From Bacteroidota bacterium (GTDB lineage Bacteria; Bacteroidota; Bacteroidia; JAHEXY01), in assembly GCA_023251875.1 (NCBI GenBank), contig JAHEXY010000002.1:495591-559590 (forward strand): 64,000 nt of DNA. Direction: 5' to 3'. Of the stretch, positions 1 to 8,232 are shown piece after piece (within the stretch, counting starts at the first letter, position 1; each line of letters opens with the position of its first letter). The translations under genes and the position numbers were made by a program. The notes beneath the pieces are model-generated. The model had not been told where the DNA came from. It saw only the letters and a program-made list of their open reading frames with translations, and did not search any database.

Positions 1-2
1 GT

Positions 3-449
3 TATGAAAAGGCAATGGAAATGATTGAATTGGTTGGATTAACCGGACATGAAAAAAAATATGCTAAATATCCTGCTTTATCAGGCGGTCAACTTCAGCG
101 TGTGGCTATTGCAAGAAGTCTTATCGCTAATCCCAATATATTATTAATGGATGAACCATTTGGAGCTTTAGATGTAAATACAAGATTAAAAATGCAGGAT
201 ATGTTGGCTTCAATTTGGCGCAAATTTAATCCCACCATAATATTTGTAACACATGATATTTCTGAAGCCGTTTATTTAGGTGATGATATTTATATTATGA
301 AAGCCAATCCCGGGCAAATTGTAAAACATGTACATGTTGATCTTCCTCTTGATCGCAATCGAGAACTTAAGCGAAACCCTAAATTTATAGATATGATTTA
401 TAAAATTGAAGATATGATGGTAGAAATGGAAATTGAAAAGAAAAAATAA
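3..449 (+). CDS. ABC transporter ATPase, NitT/TauT type (3' part)
   Basis: This is the C-terminal part of an ABC transporter ATPase; the reading frame is open to the left edge, so the start and the Walker A region lie outside the window. The signature [14 protein letters not shown] is followed by Walker B ([12 protein letters not shown]) and the switch histidine in [10 protein letters not shown]. The PFGALD form and the C-terminal region fit the SsuB/TauB/NrtD group, which powers uptake of nitrate, sulfonate, taurine or similar small anions. The permease and binding protein are not visible, so the substrate is unknown. It ends 5 bases before the convergent gene at 455-829. Confidence 0.88.
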   Translation, partial: YEKAMEMIELVGLTGHEKKYAKYPALSGGQLQRVAIARSLIANPNILLMDEPFGALDVNTRLKMQDMLASIWRKFNPTIIFVTHDISEAVYLGDDIYIMKANPGQIVKHVHVDLPLDRNRELKRNPKFIDMIYKIEDMMVEMEIEKKK

Positions 450-454
450 AAATT

Positions 455-829
455 CTATTTTACTTCCTCTACCCGATCAACAAAATACTTTGTGTCTCCA
501 GCCCAAAAAAAACGAAAGAATTTTTCATGGTAATGCAGTTTTACTCTTTTACCACTGAGCATGGCATCATCTAAAGCTTTTACTACTTGCTCATCACTTG
601 CAGGAACAGAAAAATCCCACATCTGAGTATTGTTTGCTGCAGCGTTATTGCTAACAATCATCCCTTGATTTAATTCTCCTTCATAGGTTTTAAATATCCA
701 GCCCTTTTGACTGAGTTTAATAATAGTACCGGCTCTATCTCCTATACTATAGGTTCCAAATATCAAGTATGCGCCAATGCCAATAAAGATTAGAAGAATT
801 ACAACAAGAAATATTTTGAATTTTTTCAT
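455..829 (-). CDS. Small single-pass membrane protein, conserved in Bacteroidota
   Basis: The protein has one N-terminal membrane helix or uncleaved signal (KKFKIFLVVILLIFIGIGAY) followed by about 95 soluble residues with motifs GDRAGTI, WDFSVP and GKRVKLHYHEKF. Close Bacteroidota relatives, as I remember them, are sometimes labelled 6-phosphogluconate dehydrogenase in databases. Nothing here supports that: there is no Rossmann fold and the protein is far too short. I place the start at the second methionine, just before the hydrophobic stretch; an upstream ATG at 847 would add six residues. The function is unknown, and the soluble part probably lies in the periplasm. Confidence 0.72.
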   Translation of the reverse strand: MKKFKIFLVVILLIFIGIGAYLIFGTYSIGDRAGTIIKLSQKGWIFKTYEGELNQGMIVSNNAAANNTQMWDFSVPASDEQVVKALDDAMLSGKRVKLHYHEKFFRFFWAGDTKYFVDRVEEVK

Positions 830-909
830 ATGGATTTTTCGTTTCACAAAATTAACAAAATTTTACATGCTATCTTTCGTTAAAATAAGTAAATTACCGT
901 TTATCCAAA

Positions 910-941
910 TTCCCTCCCAATGGGGAGGGTTAGGGAGGGGT
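910..941. repeat. GC-rich hairpin repeat (core family), copy 1
   Basis: CCCTCCCAATGGGGAGGG forms a hairpin and is followed by a third purine arm, AGGGAGGGG. The last base lies just before the ATG of the DUF4175 gene, so the repeat itself supplies the purine-rich stretch where a ribosome binding site would sit. The same design recurs near 14650, 22610, 60870 and 63112. Confidence 0.75.
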
Positions 942-942
942 C

Positions 943-3900
943 ATGAACAACTATAACATACTCATACAAAAATTAGACGAATTCACTCGGAAGTATTATA
1001 AAAACCAACTCCTGAGAGGCCTAATCTATAGTGCAAGCATATTGCTGGTTTTTTATCTTTTGATAACCGCCTTAGAATATGTTGGGCATTTTGATACCTT
1101 AATTCGTACTATTTTATTTTATGGATTTTTATTGGCTAATGGATTTATTTTAGTCCGACTTGTTTTTACTCCCCTATTCAAAATCTATAATCTCGGTAAA
1201 GTAATTTCTCATGAACAGGCTGCTGAAATAATTGGTCAGCATTTTAGAGAAGTAAAAGACAAATTATTAAATACGCTTCAATTACAGCATCAACTTAGCT
1301 CCAATCAAAATCAAGCATTGTTGCTACAAGCAAGTATCGATCAAAAAATTGTAGAGCTTAAGCCTGTTCCCTTTTCTACAGCAATAGATTTAAGTGAAAA
1401 TAGAAAATACCTAAGATTTTTAATTGTCCCTCTTGGCATTATTTTATTATTAGCCATTGTGTTTCCTCGTATTCTTACAGAAAGTACGAGCAGGCTTATT
1501 CATAACAGAACTTATTTCGAAACTTTAGCTCCTTTTCAATTCCAAATTTTAAATTCAAACTTAGTTGTTGAGCAATACAACGACTTTGAGTTAAATGTTA
1601 AGCTTGCCGGTGATCAAGTGCCTGACGAAGCTTATATTGAAGTTGAAGGCAATCAATACAAACTTGAAAAAGAAAATACCATTTCATTCAAACATTTATT
1701 TAAAAACGTTCAGGCTAATGAAAAATTTAGATTCATTGCTGCCGGATTTAAATCTGCAGAATATGAATTAAAAGCCTTGCCCAAACCCGTGATTTTAAAT
1801 TTTGATATTGCATTGGAATATCCAAAATACATTCATAAAAAAGATGAACTAATAAAAAATACCGGAGACTTGGTAATACCAATGGGAACCAAAGTTATTT
1901 GGAATTTTTTTACCCAACATACCAATGCGCTTCAGTTTGCTTTGGGAGATTCTGCCATTCACCTTTCGCCTATTGAAGAAAATAAATACCAATTTTCTAA
2001 ATTATTTTTACAAAACTCAGCATATTATATTACAAGTTCAAACGAGTTTTTAAAAAATAATGATTCCATTGCTTACACTGTAAGTGTAATTCCGGATCTC
2101 TATCCCACCATAAAAGTTGAAGAGCAAAAAGATTCCTTGAGTGACAAGCATTTTTATTATCGCGGTATGATTTCAGATGATTACGGATTTACCAAACTCA
2201 CTTTCAATTACCATTTTCTTCAAACAGATTCTAATGCTGTAGATGAAAAGAAAATTATTTCTGAACCTATTGTTTTTAATAAAGCTAATTTACAAGACAT
2301 CTTCTTTCATTCTTTCGATTTAGCCTCTATAGATATTAAACCGGGACAAGCCATTGAATACTTCTTTGAAGTATGGGATAATGATGGCATTAATGGAGCC
2401 AAGGCAACGCAAAGTGAAAAGAAAACCTATAAAGCTCCTACACTGCAAGAATTAGCCCAACAGACCGAAAATACCAACTCCGGAATTAAACAAGATTTAC
2501 AAGAAAGTATTAAAGAAGCCCATAAAATTCAACATCAAATTGATGATTTGAATAAGAAAATGATGGACGATAATAAACTCAGTTGGGAAGATAAAAAGAA
2601 ACTGAAAGATTTATTGGCTCGTCAAAATGATCTTATCCAAAAAGTAGAAGACATCAAAAAACAAAATTCTCAAAATCAAGCCCAGCAACAAGAATATAAA
2701 AAAGTGGATGAAGACATTATGAAAAAACAAGAGGAGCTGCAAAAACTTTTTGATGAAGTAATGACGGACGACATGAAAAAAATGTATAAAGAACTAGAGG
2801 AGATGTTGGATAAAATGGATATGGACAAAACCAAAGATATGCTTGATAAAATGAAGCTTTCTAATGAAGATATTTCAAAAGAATTGGATAGATCATTAGA
2901 AGTTTTTAAGCAATTGGAGTTTCAACAAAAATTGCAAGAAAGTACAGAGAAATTAAAAGAACTTTCAAAAGAGCAGGATGAACTTTCAGATAAAGCAAGG
3001 GATGGAAAAGAAAGCAAAGAGGCCTTACAAAAAGAACAAGAAGAGTTGAATAAAAAATTTGACGAGTTTGCAAAAGACATGCAAGATGTGGATAAGAAAA
3101 ATGAAGCATTAGAAAATAAGCATGACATGGAAGACACCAAAACCGATCAACAGGATATTAAAAAAGACATGGAACAAAGCTCAGATCAATTGAGCGACAA
3201 TAAAAGTAAAAAAGCATCGGAATCTCAAAAAAGTGCTGCACAAAAAATGGATCAATTAGCACAAAAGCTCAATAAAATGCAACAAGAAATGCAGCAGCAA
3301 GAATCGCAAGAAGACATGGCCGCCTTACGGCAGATTTTAGAAAACCTCTTGAAAGTATCTTTTGATCAAGAAAATTTAATGACAGAATTAAAAGATGTAA
3401 ATAGAAACGATCCACAATATGTAAAGCTTACGCAAGATCAAAAACGCTTGCAAGATGATGTTAAAATTATAGAGGATTCTCTGCTTGCTTTAAGCAAGAG
3501 AGTGGTACAAATTCAATCACAAATCAATAAAGAACTAAATGCCTTAGATGATAATATGGGCAAAACCATTGAATACATGGCTGAAAGAAATATTTCTCAA
3601 GCTGTTTCTCGCCAGCAGTATTCAATGACCTCAATTAATAATCTTGCGCTCCTGCTTAGTGAGGTTTTAAATGCTATGCAACAACAGGCTTCTTCGGCTA
3701 TGTCGGGTAATGGACAATGCAATAAGCCCGGAGGTAAAGGCGCTTCTATGCAAAGTTTAAAAGAAATGCAGCAGCAATTGAGCCAGCAGTTGGAACAAAT
3801 GAAAAATGGGCAAGGCCAGCGTCCTCAAGGCGAAAGCAAATCAGGCAATAAACCCGGAGAAGGAGAGGGCGGCACTAGCGAACAGTTAGCAAAAATGGCG

Positions 3901-4299
3901 GCTAAACAAGCTGCTATTCGCGATGCCATTCAAAAAATGAGTGAAAAAATGGGTAATAATGGTAGTGGCGAAAGCAAAAACTTAGAGAAAATGCAGCAAT
4001 TAATGGATCAAACAGAAACGGATATTGTAAATAAAAAAATTACCCAAGAAACCATTAACCGCCAAAAAGAAATCATGACCCGCTTGTTAGAATCTGAAAA
4101 AGCCCAACGCCAGCAAGAGCAAGATGACAAACGAGAATCTCATGAAAATAAGAAAGACCTCATCTGTAATCCAAAGGATTATTTTGAATATACCCGACAA
4201 AAAATGAATGAAACGGAATTGCTTAAAACAATACCTCCGGCATTAAATCCGTTTTACAGAGAAAGAGTTAACAAATATTTTAATACATTTGCTAATTAG
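943..4299 (+). CDS. DUF4175 family large membrane-anchored coiled-coil protein
   Basis: This 1118-residue protein has membrane segments near residues 22-44, 55-78 and 158-178, then a beta-rich region to about 480. A very long charged coiled-coil region rich in Gln, Lys, Glu and Asp runs from about 500 to 920. A low-complexity Gly/Gln/Ser part follows, and the tail carries a conserved-looking end (CNPKDYFEYTRQKM). The architecture matches Bacteroidota DUF4175 proteins; the biochemical role is unknown. It probably sits in the inner membrane with the coiled coil in the periplasm. The ATPase gene at 4327 follows after 27 bases and may be co-transcribed. Confidence 0.85.
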   Translation: MNNYNILIQKLDEFTRKYYKNQLLRGLIYSASILLVFYLLITALEYVGHFDTLIRTILFYGFLLANGFILVRLVFTPLFKIYNLGKVISHEQAAEIIGQHFREVKDKLLNTLQLQHQLSSNQNQALLLQASIDQKIVELKPVPFSTAIDLSENRKYLRFLIVPLGIILLLAIVFPRILTESTSRLIHNRTYFETLAPFQFQILNSNLVVEQYNDFELNVKLAGDQVPDEAYIEVEGNQYKLEKENTISFKHLFKNVQANEKFRFIAAGFKSAEYELKALPKPVILNFDIALEYPKYIHKKDELIKNTGDLVIPMGTKVIWNFFTQHTNALQFALGDSAIHLSPIEENKYQFSKLFLQNSAYYITSSNEFLKNNDSIAYTVSVIPDLYPTIKVEEQKDSLSDKHFYYRGMISDDYGFTKLTFNYHFLQTDSNAVDEKKIISEPIVFNKANLQDIFFHSFDLASIDIKPGQAIEYFFEVWDNDGINGAKATQSEKKTYKAPTLQELAQQTENTNSGIKQDLQESIKEAHKIQHQIDDLNKKMMDDNKLSWEDKKKLKDLLARQNDLIQKVEDIKKQNSQNQAQQQEYKKVDEDIMKKQEELQKLFDEVMTDDMKKMYKELEEMLDKMDMDKTKDMLDKMKLSNEDISKELDRSLEVFKQLEFQQKLQESTEKLKELSKEQDELSDKARDGKESKEALQKEQEELNKKFDEFAKDMQDVDKKNEALENKHDMEDTKTDQQDIKKDMEQSSDQLSDNKSKKASESQKSAAQKMDQLAQKLNKMQQEMQQQESQEDMAALRQILENLLKVSFDQENLMTELKDVNRNDPQYVKLTQDQKRLQDDVKIIEDSLLALSKRVVQIQSQINKELNALDDNMGKTIEYMAERNISQAVSRQQYSMTSINNLALLLSEVLNAMQQQASSAMSGNGQCNKPGGKGASMQSLKEMQQQLSQQLEQMKNGQGQRPQGESKSGNKPGEGEGGTSEQLAKMAAKQAAIRDAIQKMSEKMGNNGSGESKNLEKMQQLMDQTETDIVNKKITQETINRQKEIMTRLLESEKAQRQQEQDDKRESHENKKDLICNPKDYFEYTRQKMNETELLKTIPPALNPFYRERVNKYFNTFAN

Positions 4300-4326
4300 T
4301 GCTTTAGCGCCATCAATTATCCTATT

Positions 4327-4737
4327 ATGGAACAAAGAAAATTAACATTTGAATCACGTCCTGAAAACTTGATATTGGCTGAAAAGCTGGTTGATGAAGT
4401 TTGTACTATATATAAAGTAAGTGAAGATTATTATGGCAATATTCTTATTGCCGTTACCGAGGCTGTAAACAATGCCATTAACCATGGCAATAAAGCAGAT
4501 GAAAAAAAACAAGTAGATGTTGTTTTCGAAAAAATAAATCTCAATACCATTACTTTTACTATTCGTGATCAAGGCCCCGGCTTTGATCCTGATTCCATCC
4601 CCGATCCTACTGCACCCGAAAATATCGAAAAGCCAAATGGCCGTGGTATTTTTTTAATGAAACAACTTTCCGACACCGTAAAATTTAACGACAAAGGCCG
4701 AGAGGTTGTGTTGTTCTTCAATATTGGGAAGAATTAA
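4327..4737 (+). CDS. ATP-binding protein, RsbW/SpoIIAB-like anti-sigma factor family
   Basis: This 136-residue single-domain GHKL ATPase has an N box (TEAVNNAINHGN, about residues 45-56), a G1 box (RDQGPGFDP) and a G2 box (NGRGIFLMKQLSD). That is the usual content of serine-kinase anti-sigma factors of the HATPase_c_2 type. In the family it phosphorylates or sequesters a partner such as an anti-sigma-antagonist STAS protein. No sigma factor or classical SpoIIAA partner lies beside it. The STAS/SEC14-like genes from 5.9 kb are close enough to be worth testing as partners, but that is inference. Confidence 0.85.
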   Translation: MEQRKLTFESRPENLILAEKLVDEVCTIYKVSEDYYGNILIAVTEAVNNAINHGNKADEKKQVDVVFEKINLNTITFTIRDQGPGFDPDSIPDPTAPENIEKPNGRGIFLMKQLSDTVKFNDKGREVVLFFNIGKN

Positions 4738-4752
4738 AAATCGCATTGACTT

Positions 4753-4875
4753 ATGATGGTATTAAAAATTGTATTGGTAACAATACTTGTTCTATCTATA
4801 GTCATATGGAATATGTGTATCATGGCGTTGCCACGAAAACATAAATTCCCTACCTTTATGCTTTACTTAAATTAA
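4753..4875 (+). CDS. Possible 40-residue membrane peptide
   Basis: A short frame encodes a peptide that is almost entirely one hydrophobic helix (VLKIVLVTILVLSIVIWNM), followed by a basic turn (PRKHK) and a short tail. It lies between the anti-sigma-like gene and the toxin-antitoxin pair. No family is recognised. It could be chance, because AT-rich DNA often yields hydrophobic frames, so this is a tentative call. Confidence 0.28.
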   Translation: MMVLKIVLVTILVLSIVIWNMCIMALPRKHKFPTFMLYLN

Positions 4876-4880
4876 TTGCT

Positions 4881-5099
4881 ATGCAAACAATAAATATTGT
4901 AGCACATACAAATGATGTTTCTCAAATAGAAGCTATTAAAGCAGTGATGAAAGCATTAAAAATAAAATTTGAGATCTATAAAAATAAAACCAAAGACAAG
5001 CCATATAATCCTGAATTTGTAGCTAAAATTGAAAAAAGCATAGCACAAGCTAAAAAAGGCGATACTTACAAGATTGACCTTGACGATATATGGAAATGA
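4881..5099 (+). CDS. Antitoxin of a type II toxin-antitoxin pair (DUF2683-like)
   Basis: This 72-residue protein has an N-terminal beta-alpha segment (INIVAHTNDVSQIEAIKAVM), a basic middle and a C-terminal tail (KKGDTYKIDLDDIWK). That tail is typical of small antitoxins that bind a YoeB/Txe-type toxin. The gene overlaps the downstream toxin gene by 4 to 10 bases, the usual arrangement for antitoxin-first operons with translational coupling. In the family it neutralises the toxin by direct binding and represses its own promoter. Autoregulation here is inferred; no operator was identified. Confidence 0.8.
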   Translation: MQTINIVAHTNDVSQIEAIKAVMKALKIKFEIYKNKTKDKPYNPEFVAKIEKSIAQAKKGDTYKIDLDDIWK

Positions 5100-5350
5100 T
5101 TGAATATACTCGCGAAGCCAAAGAGGATATTGCTTATTGGAAGAGCACTAATAATCAGAAAATTTTACAACGTATCCGTGAATTATTAGAAAATATAGAA
5201 AAAACTCCAATAACTGGTATTGGAAAGCCGGAAAAGTTAAAACATAATTTCTCGGGATTATGGTCTCGTAGAATTACCAAAGAACATCGTTTAGTTTATG
5301 AAGTGCTAAAAGATAAAATTTTGATTCATTCGCTTAAAGGGCACTACTAA
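5096..5350 (+). CDS. YoeB/Txe family mRNA interferase toxin
   Basis: This 84-residue RelE-superfamily toxin carries the YoeB/Txe signature: YTREAKEDIAYW at the N-terminus, GIGKPEKLKHNFSGLWSRRI in the middle, and EHRLVYEV plus HSLKGHY at the end. The Glu-Arg-His set expected for ribosome-dependent mRNA cleavage is present (the Arg-Arg-Ile and Glu-His-Arg stretches and a penultimate His). I prefer the ATG at 5096, which gives an ATGA overlap with the antitoxin stop; the ATG at 5090 would add two residues. The pair appears intact. Confidence 0.88.
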   Translation: MIEYTREAKEDIAYWKSTNNQKILQRIRELLENIEKTPITGIGKPEKLKHNFSGLWSRRITKEHRLVYEVLKDKILIHSLKGHY

Positions 5351-5393
5351 ATATTGTATATACTTTGGTTCATCTATTATCGATTTTCCCCTA

Positions 5394-5822
5394 ATGCTTC
5401 ACTTCCACTTTCAAGACATAAAAAAAATAAAACTTAAACAAGCTATTATTAAGCAATGGCTAAAATCTGTTGCCGCAAAAGAGAAATTTAATATAGGAGA
5501 AATCAACTACATTTTTTGTTCAGATGAATATTTGCTTTCTATCAATCAGCAATATTTAAAGCATAATACTTATACTGATATTATCACTTTTGACTACTCT
5601 AATAAAGAAGAAAATATAATTTCCGGAGATATTTTTATAAGCCTTGAACGCGTGAAAGAAAATGCAGAAAAATTTAAAGTTTCCTTTGAAAAAGAATTAT
5701 TCCGCGTATTAGTTCATGGCATTTTGCATTTAATGGGGTATAAAGACAAAACTTCAAAAGATGCAAAATTAATGAGGGCTAAGGAATATGAAGCTCTTGA
5801 ATTTTCCCCTAATTCATTTTAA
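5394..5822 (+). CDS. ybeY: Endoribonuclease YbeY (rRNA maturation factor)
   Basis: YbeY is a metal-dependent RNase used in 16S rRNA 3'-end maturation and ribosome quality control. At 142 residues the length is normal, with the typical NQQYLKHNTYTDIITFDY region near residue 55. The metal site normally reads HGxLHLxGYDH; here it is HGILHLMGYKD (residues 108-118), so the third ligand position is Asp instead of His. I believe this form is common in Bacteroidota, so it is probably functional. It lies 43 bases after the toxin gene and is followed by the oppositely oriented signalling island. Confidence 0.92.
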   Translation: MLHFHFQDIKKIKLKQAIIKQWLKSVAAKEKFNIGEINYIFCSDEYLLSINQQYLKHNTYTDIITFDYSNKEENIISGDIFISLERVKENAEKFKVSFEKELFRVLVHGILHLMGYKDKTSKDAKLMRAKEYEALEFSPNSF

Positions 5823-5904
5823 TTACAATTTTACCTTTAGCTCTCCCCGCTCTTTGCCCCCATAGCTTTTGCATATTAATATAACGCTAAGTGGGGGATT
5901 CCGT

Positions 5905-6306
5905 TTACATAAATTGTTTTAGCCACTCAATTGCTTTTTCTTTATCATCAAATAATCTTGAGGGTACTTTAGGTGTATTAATGGCAAGAAAAAAATTACC
6001 CAAGGTTTTAGCAAGAAAAGAATTGGTTAATAATGCACCGGCTGTTACATACTGAGAACCTTCTTTGCCCATGTATTCTCTGGCTTCTTTGCTAATAGAC
6101 CGTATTCCTCTTAAATCTATTACAAAAGGATAGGCGGTATGTTTGCAAAAATTAATTCTGGTTTCAACGCAGTGTTTTGCAATGTCAAGATTCATGTGAA
6201 TGTTTGGTGCGAACTGGCCAAATAAAATACCATTTTCGAGGCGGAGTCTTACATATTGAGTTTCTATTTGCATGTGAGGTATGGGGTAAGTTGAGGCTAA
6301 TACCAT
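5905..6306 (-). CDS. STAS/SEC14-like (DUF7793-type) small protein
   Basis: This 133-residue soluble protein follows the pattern LRLENGILFGQF, then AYPFVIDLRGIRSISKEARE, then a C-terminal KVPSRLFDDKEKAIEWLKQF. That is the layout I associate with DUF7793, a SpoIIAA-like fold found in Bacteroidota. It resembles the two tandem proteins at 10701-11519 in the shared VxVDLxxxG strand-turn and the FFS/FxDKEKAxxWLK ending, though it is clearly more distant. The start could instead be Met12 (6273). It closes the signalling island on the downstream side, which suggests a role in the same pathway, but no biochemical function is known. Confidence 0.72.
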   Translation of the reverse strand: MVLASTYPIPHMQIETQYVRLRLENGILFGQFAPNIHMNLDIAKHCVETRINFCKHTAYPFVIDLRGIRSISKEAREYMGKEGSQYVTAGALLTNSFLAKTLGNFFLAINTPKVPSRLFDDKEKAIEWLKQFM

Positions 6307-6437
6307 ATAGTGAATTTAAGATTTATTATTTTTTTCTTTATATCATTTTTTTGTTATGCTTTAAAAAATATCCCGCCTCATAGAAGTAAAATTGAGGCGG
6401 AATATTTAACCCATTGCCTATATTATTTATTCAGTTA

Positions 6438-6612
6438 TCAACTCCTATCACCATCCATGTTTTTATCTGAGTCAATATTTTTATCGCTATCTATAATAAA
6501 CGCTATGCTTTTATCTCCATCACTTATTTTATCCCCATCCATATTTTTATCACTATCAATTACCCAAGCAATACTTTTATCTCCGTCAGTTGTTTTATCA
6601 CCATCCATTGCC
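6438..6612 (-). repeat. Tandem DGDK/DSDKN coding repeat
   Basis: The 3' end of the receiver gene repeats units reading DGDK, DSDKN and MDGD. A larger unit of about 66 bases (DGDKSIAWVIDSDKN, then DGDKSIAFIIDSDKN) is present twice. The DNA copies are similar but not identical, so the duplication is not brand new. Confidence 0.8.
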
Positions 6613-7253
6613 TGATCTTTGAGACTTTTAAATTTAAAAGCATTTTGAAATAAAAACACCATGCTAATATAAAGTACAATAAAGCCCCAGTTTAAATAAC
6701 GCATCAAGCTATTTTGTTTTTTTAATTTTTCGTTCATTTCTATTTCCATTGCTATGTGCCTAACAATACTTTTTATTTTACTGTATGAATTAATTCCTTT
6801 TGACACATAATCATGGGCATTATTTTTAATGCTTAGCAAAGCAATGTCTATATTGTTTTGAGAAGATAGCATAATCACTTTTGCATCTGGGCATATATAT
6901 TTAAATCTTCTCAATGCCATTGATCCATTCATGGCTGCATTGTTATGGCCATCTAAATAATAATCTAATATGATGATGGATGGTTGCAATAATTTCGATT
7001 CTTCAATACAGGCTTCGGCACTTGTAAATGTTTTAATTTCTATGCGTTCATGATGCATGGATGTTAATGTATGTTGCAGGGTGTGCAATAAAATCCTGTC
7101 ATCATCAACTAAATAAATTAAAATTTTGTTTGTGCTTGTGTCTTTAATATCACGGTTAATCTGTCTAGAAATTTTATTAATTGACCTTGAATTATTTTTC
7201 ACACTGCTCTGTGCATCGACAAGAACCGGTGTATTTAAAATTTCTGTTTTCAT
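6438..7253 (-). CDS. Membrane-tethered receiver-domain protein with acidic C-terminal repeats
   Basis: Residues 43-168 form a response-regulator receiver domain. It has an acidic pocket VDDD (50-52), phospho-acceptor Asp97 in IIILDYYLDG, a conserved Ser130 and Lys152 in YVSKG. One strong membrane helix follows at about 187-205, and then a 55-residue tail built from DGDK and DSDKN units. There is no DNA-binding or enzymatic output domain. If the receiver is cytoplasmic, the acidic tail is periplasmic. It is a paralogue of the protein at 7354-7977, which lacks the tail. The output is unknown; it could be a phosphate sink, a membrane recruiter or a cation-responsive protein. Confidence 0.8.
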   Translation of the reverse strand: MKTEILNTPVLVDAQSSVKNNSRSINKISRQINRDIKDTSTNKILIYLVDDDRILLHTLQHTLTSMHHERIEIKTFTSAEACIEESKLLQPSIIILDYYLDGHNNAAMNGSMALRRFKYICPDAKVIMLSSQNNIDIALLSIKNNAHDYVSKGINSYSKIKSIVRHIAMEIEMNEKLKKQNSLMRYLNWGFIVLYISMVFLFQNAFKFKSLKDQAMDGDKTTDGDKSIAWVIDSDKNMDGDKISDGDKSIAFIIDSDKNIDSDKNMDGDRS

Positions 7254-7353
7254 AGCCTTAGTTTTTGGGTTAGTGTATAAGTAGTTTTTTTATTTACTTA
7301 CTTATACGCTCATTTTTATCTTTTATTGATAAAAATTAGATGAACACCATTAT

Positions 7354-7977
7354 TTACCTGTTAAAGATTAATGAAAACATAAAAAGAAAAGCAAGTAATA
7401 AAATAATTACAACATTAATTATTACATAATTTCTTTTTTCATTTATAATAGCTTTATTGGTTTTTATATCCCCTACTAAATGTTCAACAATATTTTTAAT
7501 TCGCATAAAAGCGTTTTCGTTTTTTGATACATAATCATACGCTTTGTATTTTATGGTATCTAATGCAACATCAACATTGGTTTGCCCGGATAAAATAATT
7601 ACTTTGATATTGGGATGGGTTTGTTTAATTTTTTTCAACACTTTTATTCCATTCATGGCGTCATAATATTTACCATCGAGATAATAATCGAGAATTATTA
7701 TTGAGGGATTTAATGGAAGGTTGGCAATACATTCTTCCCCAGTGGCAAATATTTTAATTTCAGTTTGTTTATGGCTTTTACTATCTGATATGGCGTGCGA
7801 CAATGCTTTTGAAAAGATAGGATCATCATCTACCACAAAAATTACAATTTTATCTCTTAAATAATTTTTGTTAGCGGAATCAGAAGAGTTAATACTTTTA
7901 GGAATTGACCATTTGTAATTTTGCATTGCCCAGTGCTCTCCATCAGAAACAAATGCATTGATTATTCCTTCGCTCAT
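7354..7977 (-). CDS. Membrane-tethered receiver-domain protein
   Basis: This is a 207-residue paralogue of the neighbour downstream. Residues 43-168 are a receiver domain with VDDD at 49-52, Asp97 in IIILDYYLDG, Ser130 and Lys152 in YVSKN. The C-terminus is one membrane helix (about 184-204, VIINVVIILLLAFLFMFSLI) and ends there without a tail. The N-terminal 40 residues are unlike any domain I recognise. The conserved phosphorylation residues suggest it can accept phosphate from the kinase/Hpt pair encoded upstream. How a receiver fixed to the membrane without an output domain signals is not apparent. Confidence 0.82.
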   Translation of the reverse strand: MSEGIINAFVSDGEHWAMQNYKWSIPKSINSSDSANKNYLRDKIVIFVVDDDPIFSKALSHAISDSKSHKQTEIKIFATGEECIANLPLNPSIIILDYYLDGKYYDAMNGIKVLKKIKQTHPNIKVIILSGQTNVDVALDTIKYKAYDYVSKNENAFMRIKNIVEHLVGDIKTNKAIINEKRNYVIINVVIILLLAFLFMFSLIFNR

Positions 7978-8114
7978 AGTGTTTTATTTTAGGTTAAAAA
8001 CCATATAGGCTCTTAATCTTTATACGTAAAAAAAACGATGCTATTAGGGTAAACTCGGTGAAAGCGACTTTTTGCCGGTTAAAAATGAGAAAACGGGATA
8101 CGAAAATAGATTCT

Positions 8115-8232
8115 TAAGGGCAGTTCCCAAAATTGATTTTTTTGCTTCCTCTTCCTTAATCTCCCGAATCGAGTTCGGGACATGCTCTCTCTAAGAGTGG
8201 GACACAAATTGTAATTTTGGGAACCGCCCTTA
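8115..8232. repeat. Hairpin element family A, copy 1 (inverted, with inner insertion)
   Basis: End arms AAGGGCAGTTCCCAAAATT and AATTTTGGGAACCGCCCTT pair almost perfectly. The inside contains the GCTTCCTCTTCCTTAATC core plus an extra palindrome (CCCGAATCGAGTTCGGG), making this copy longer than the others. The final TTA is the stop codon of the LytTR gene read on the minus strand. Confidence 0.85.

Noticed and set aside
2906-3140. Two minus-strand open frames inside the DUF4175 gene
   Set aside because: They are antisense to the coiled-coil coding region, with Ser/Phe/Leu-rich composition from reversed Glu/Lys/Gln codons.
6310-6615. Plus-strand open frame with repeated SPSIFLS units
   Set aside because: It is the antisense of the DGDK/DSDKN coding repeat of the receiver gene, whose frame has clear receiver motifs.
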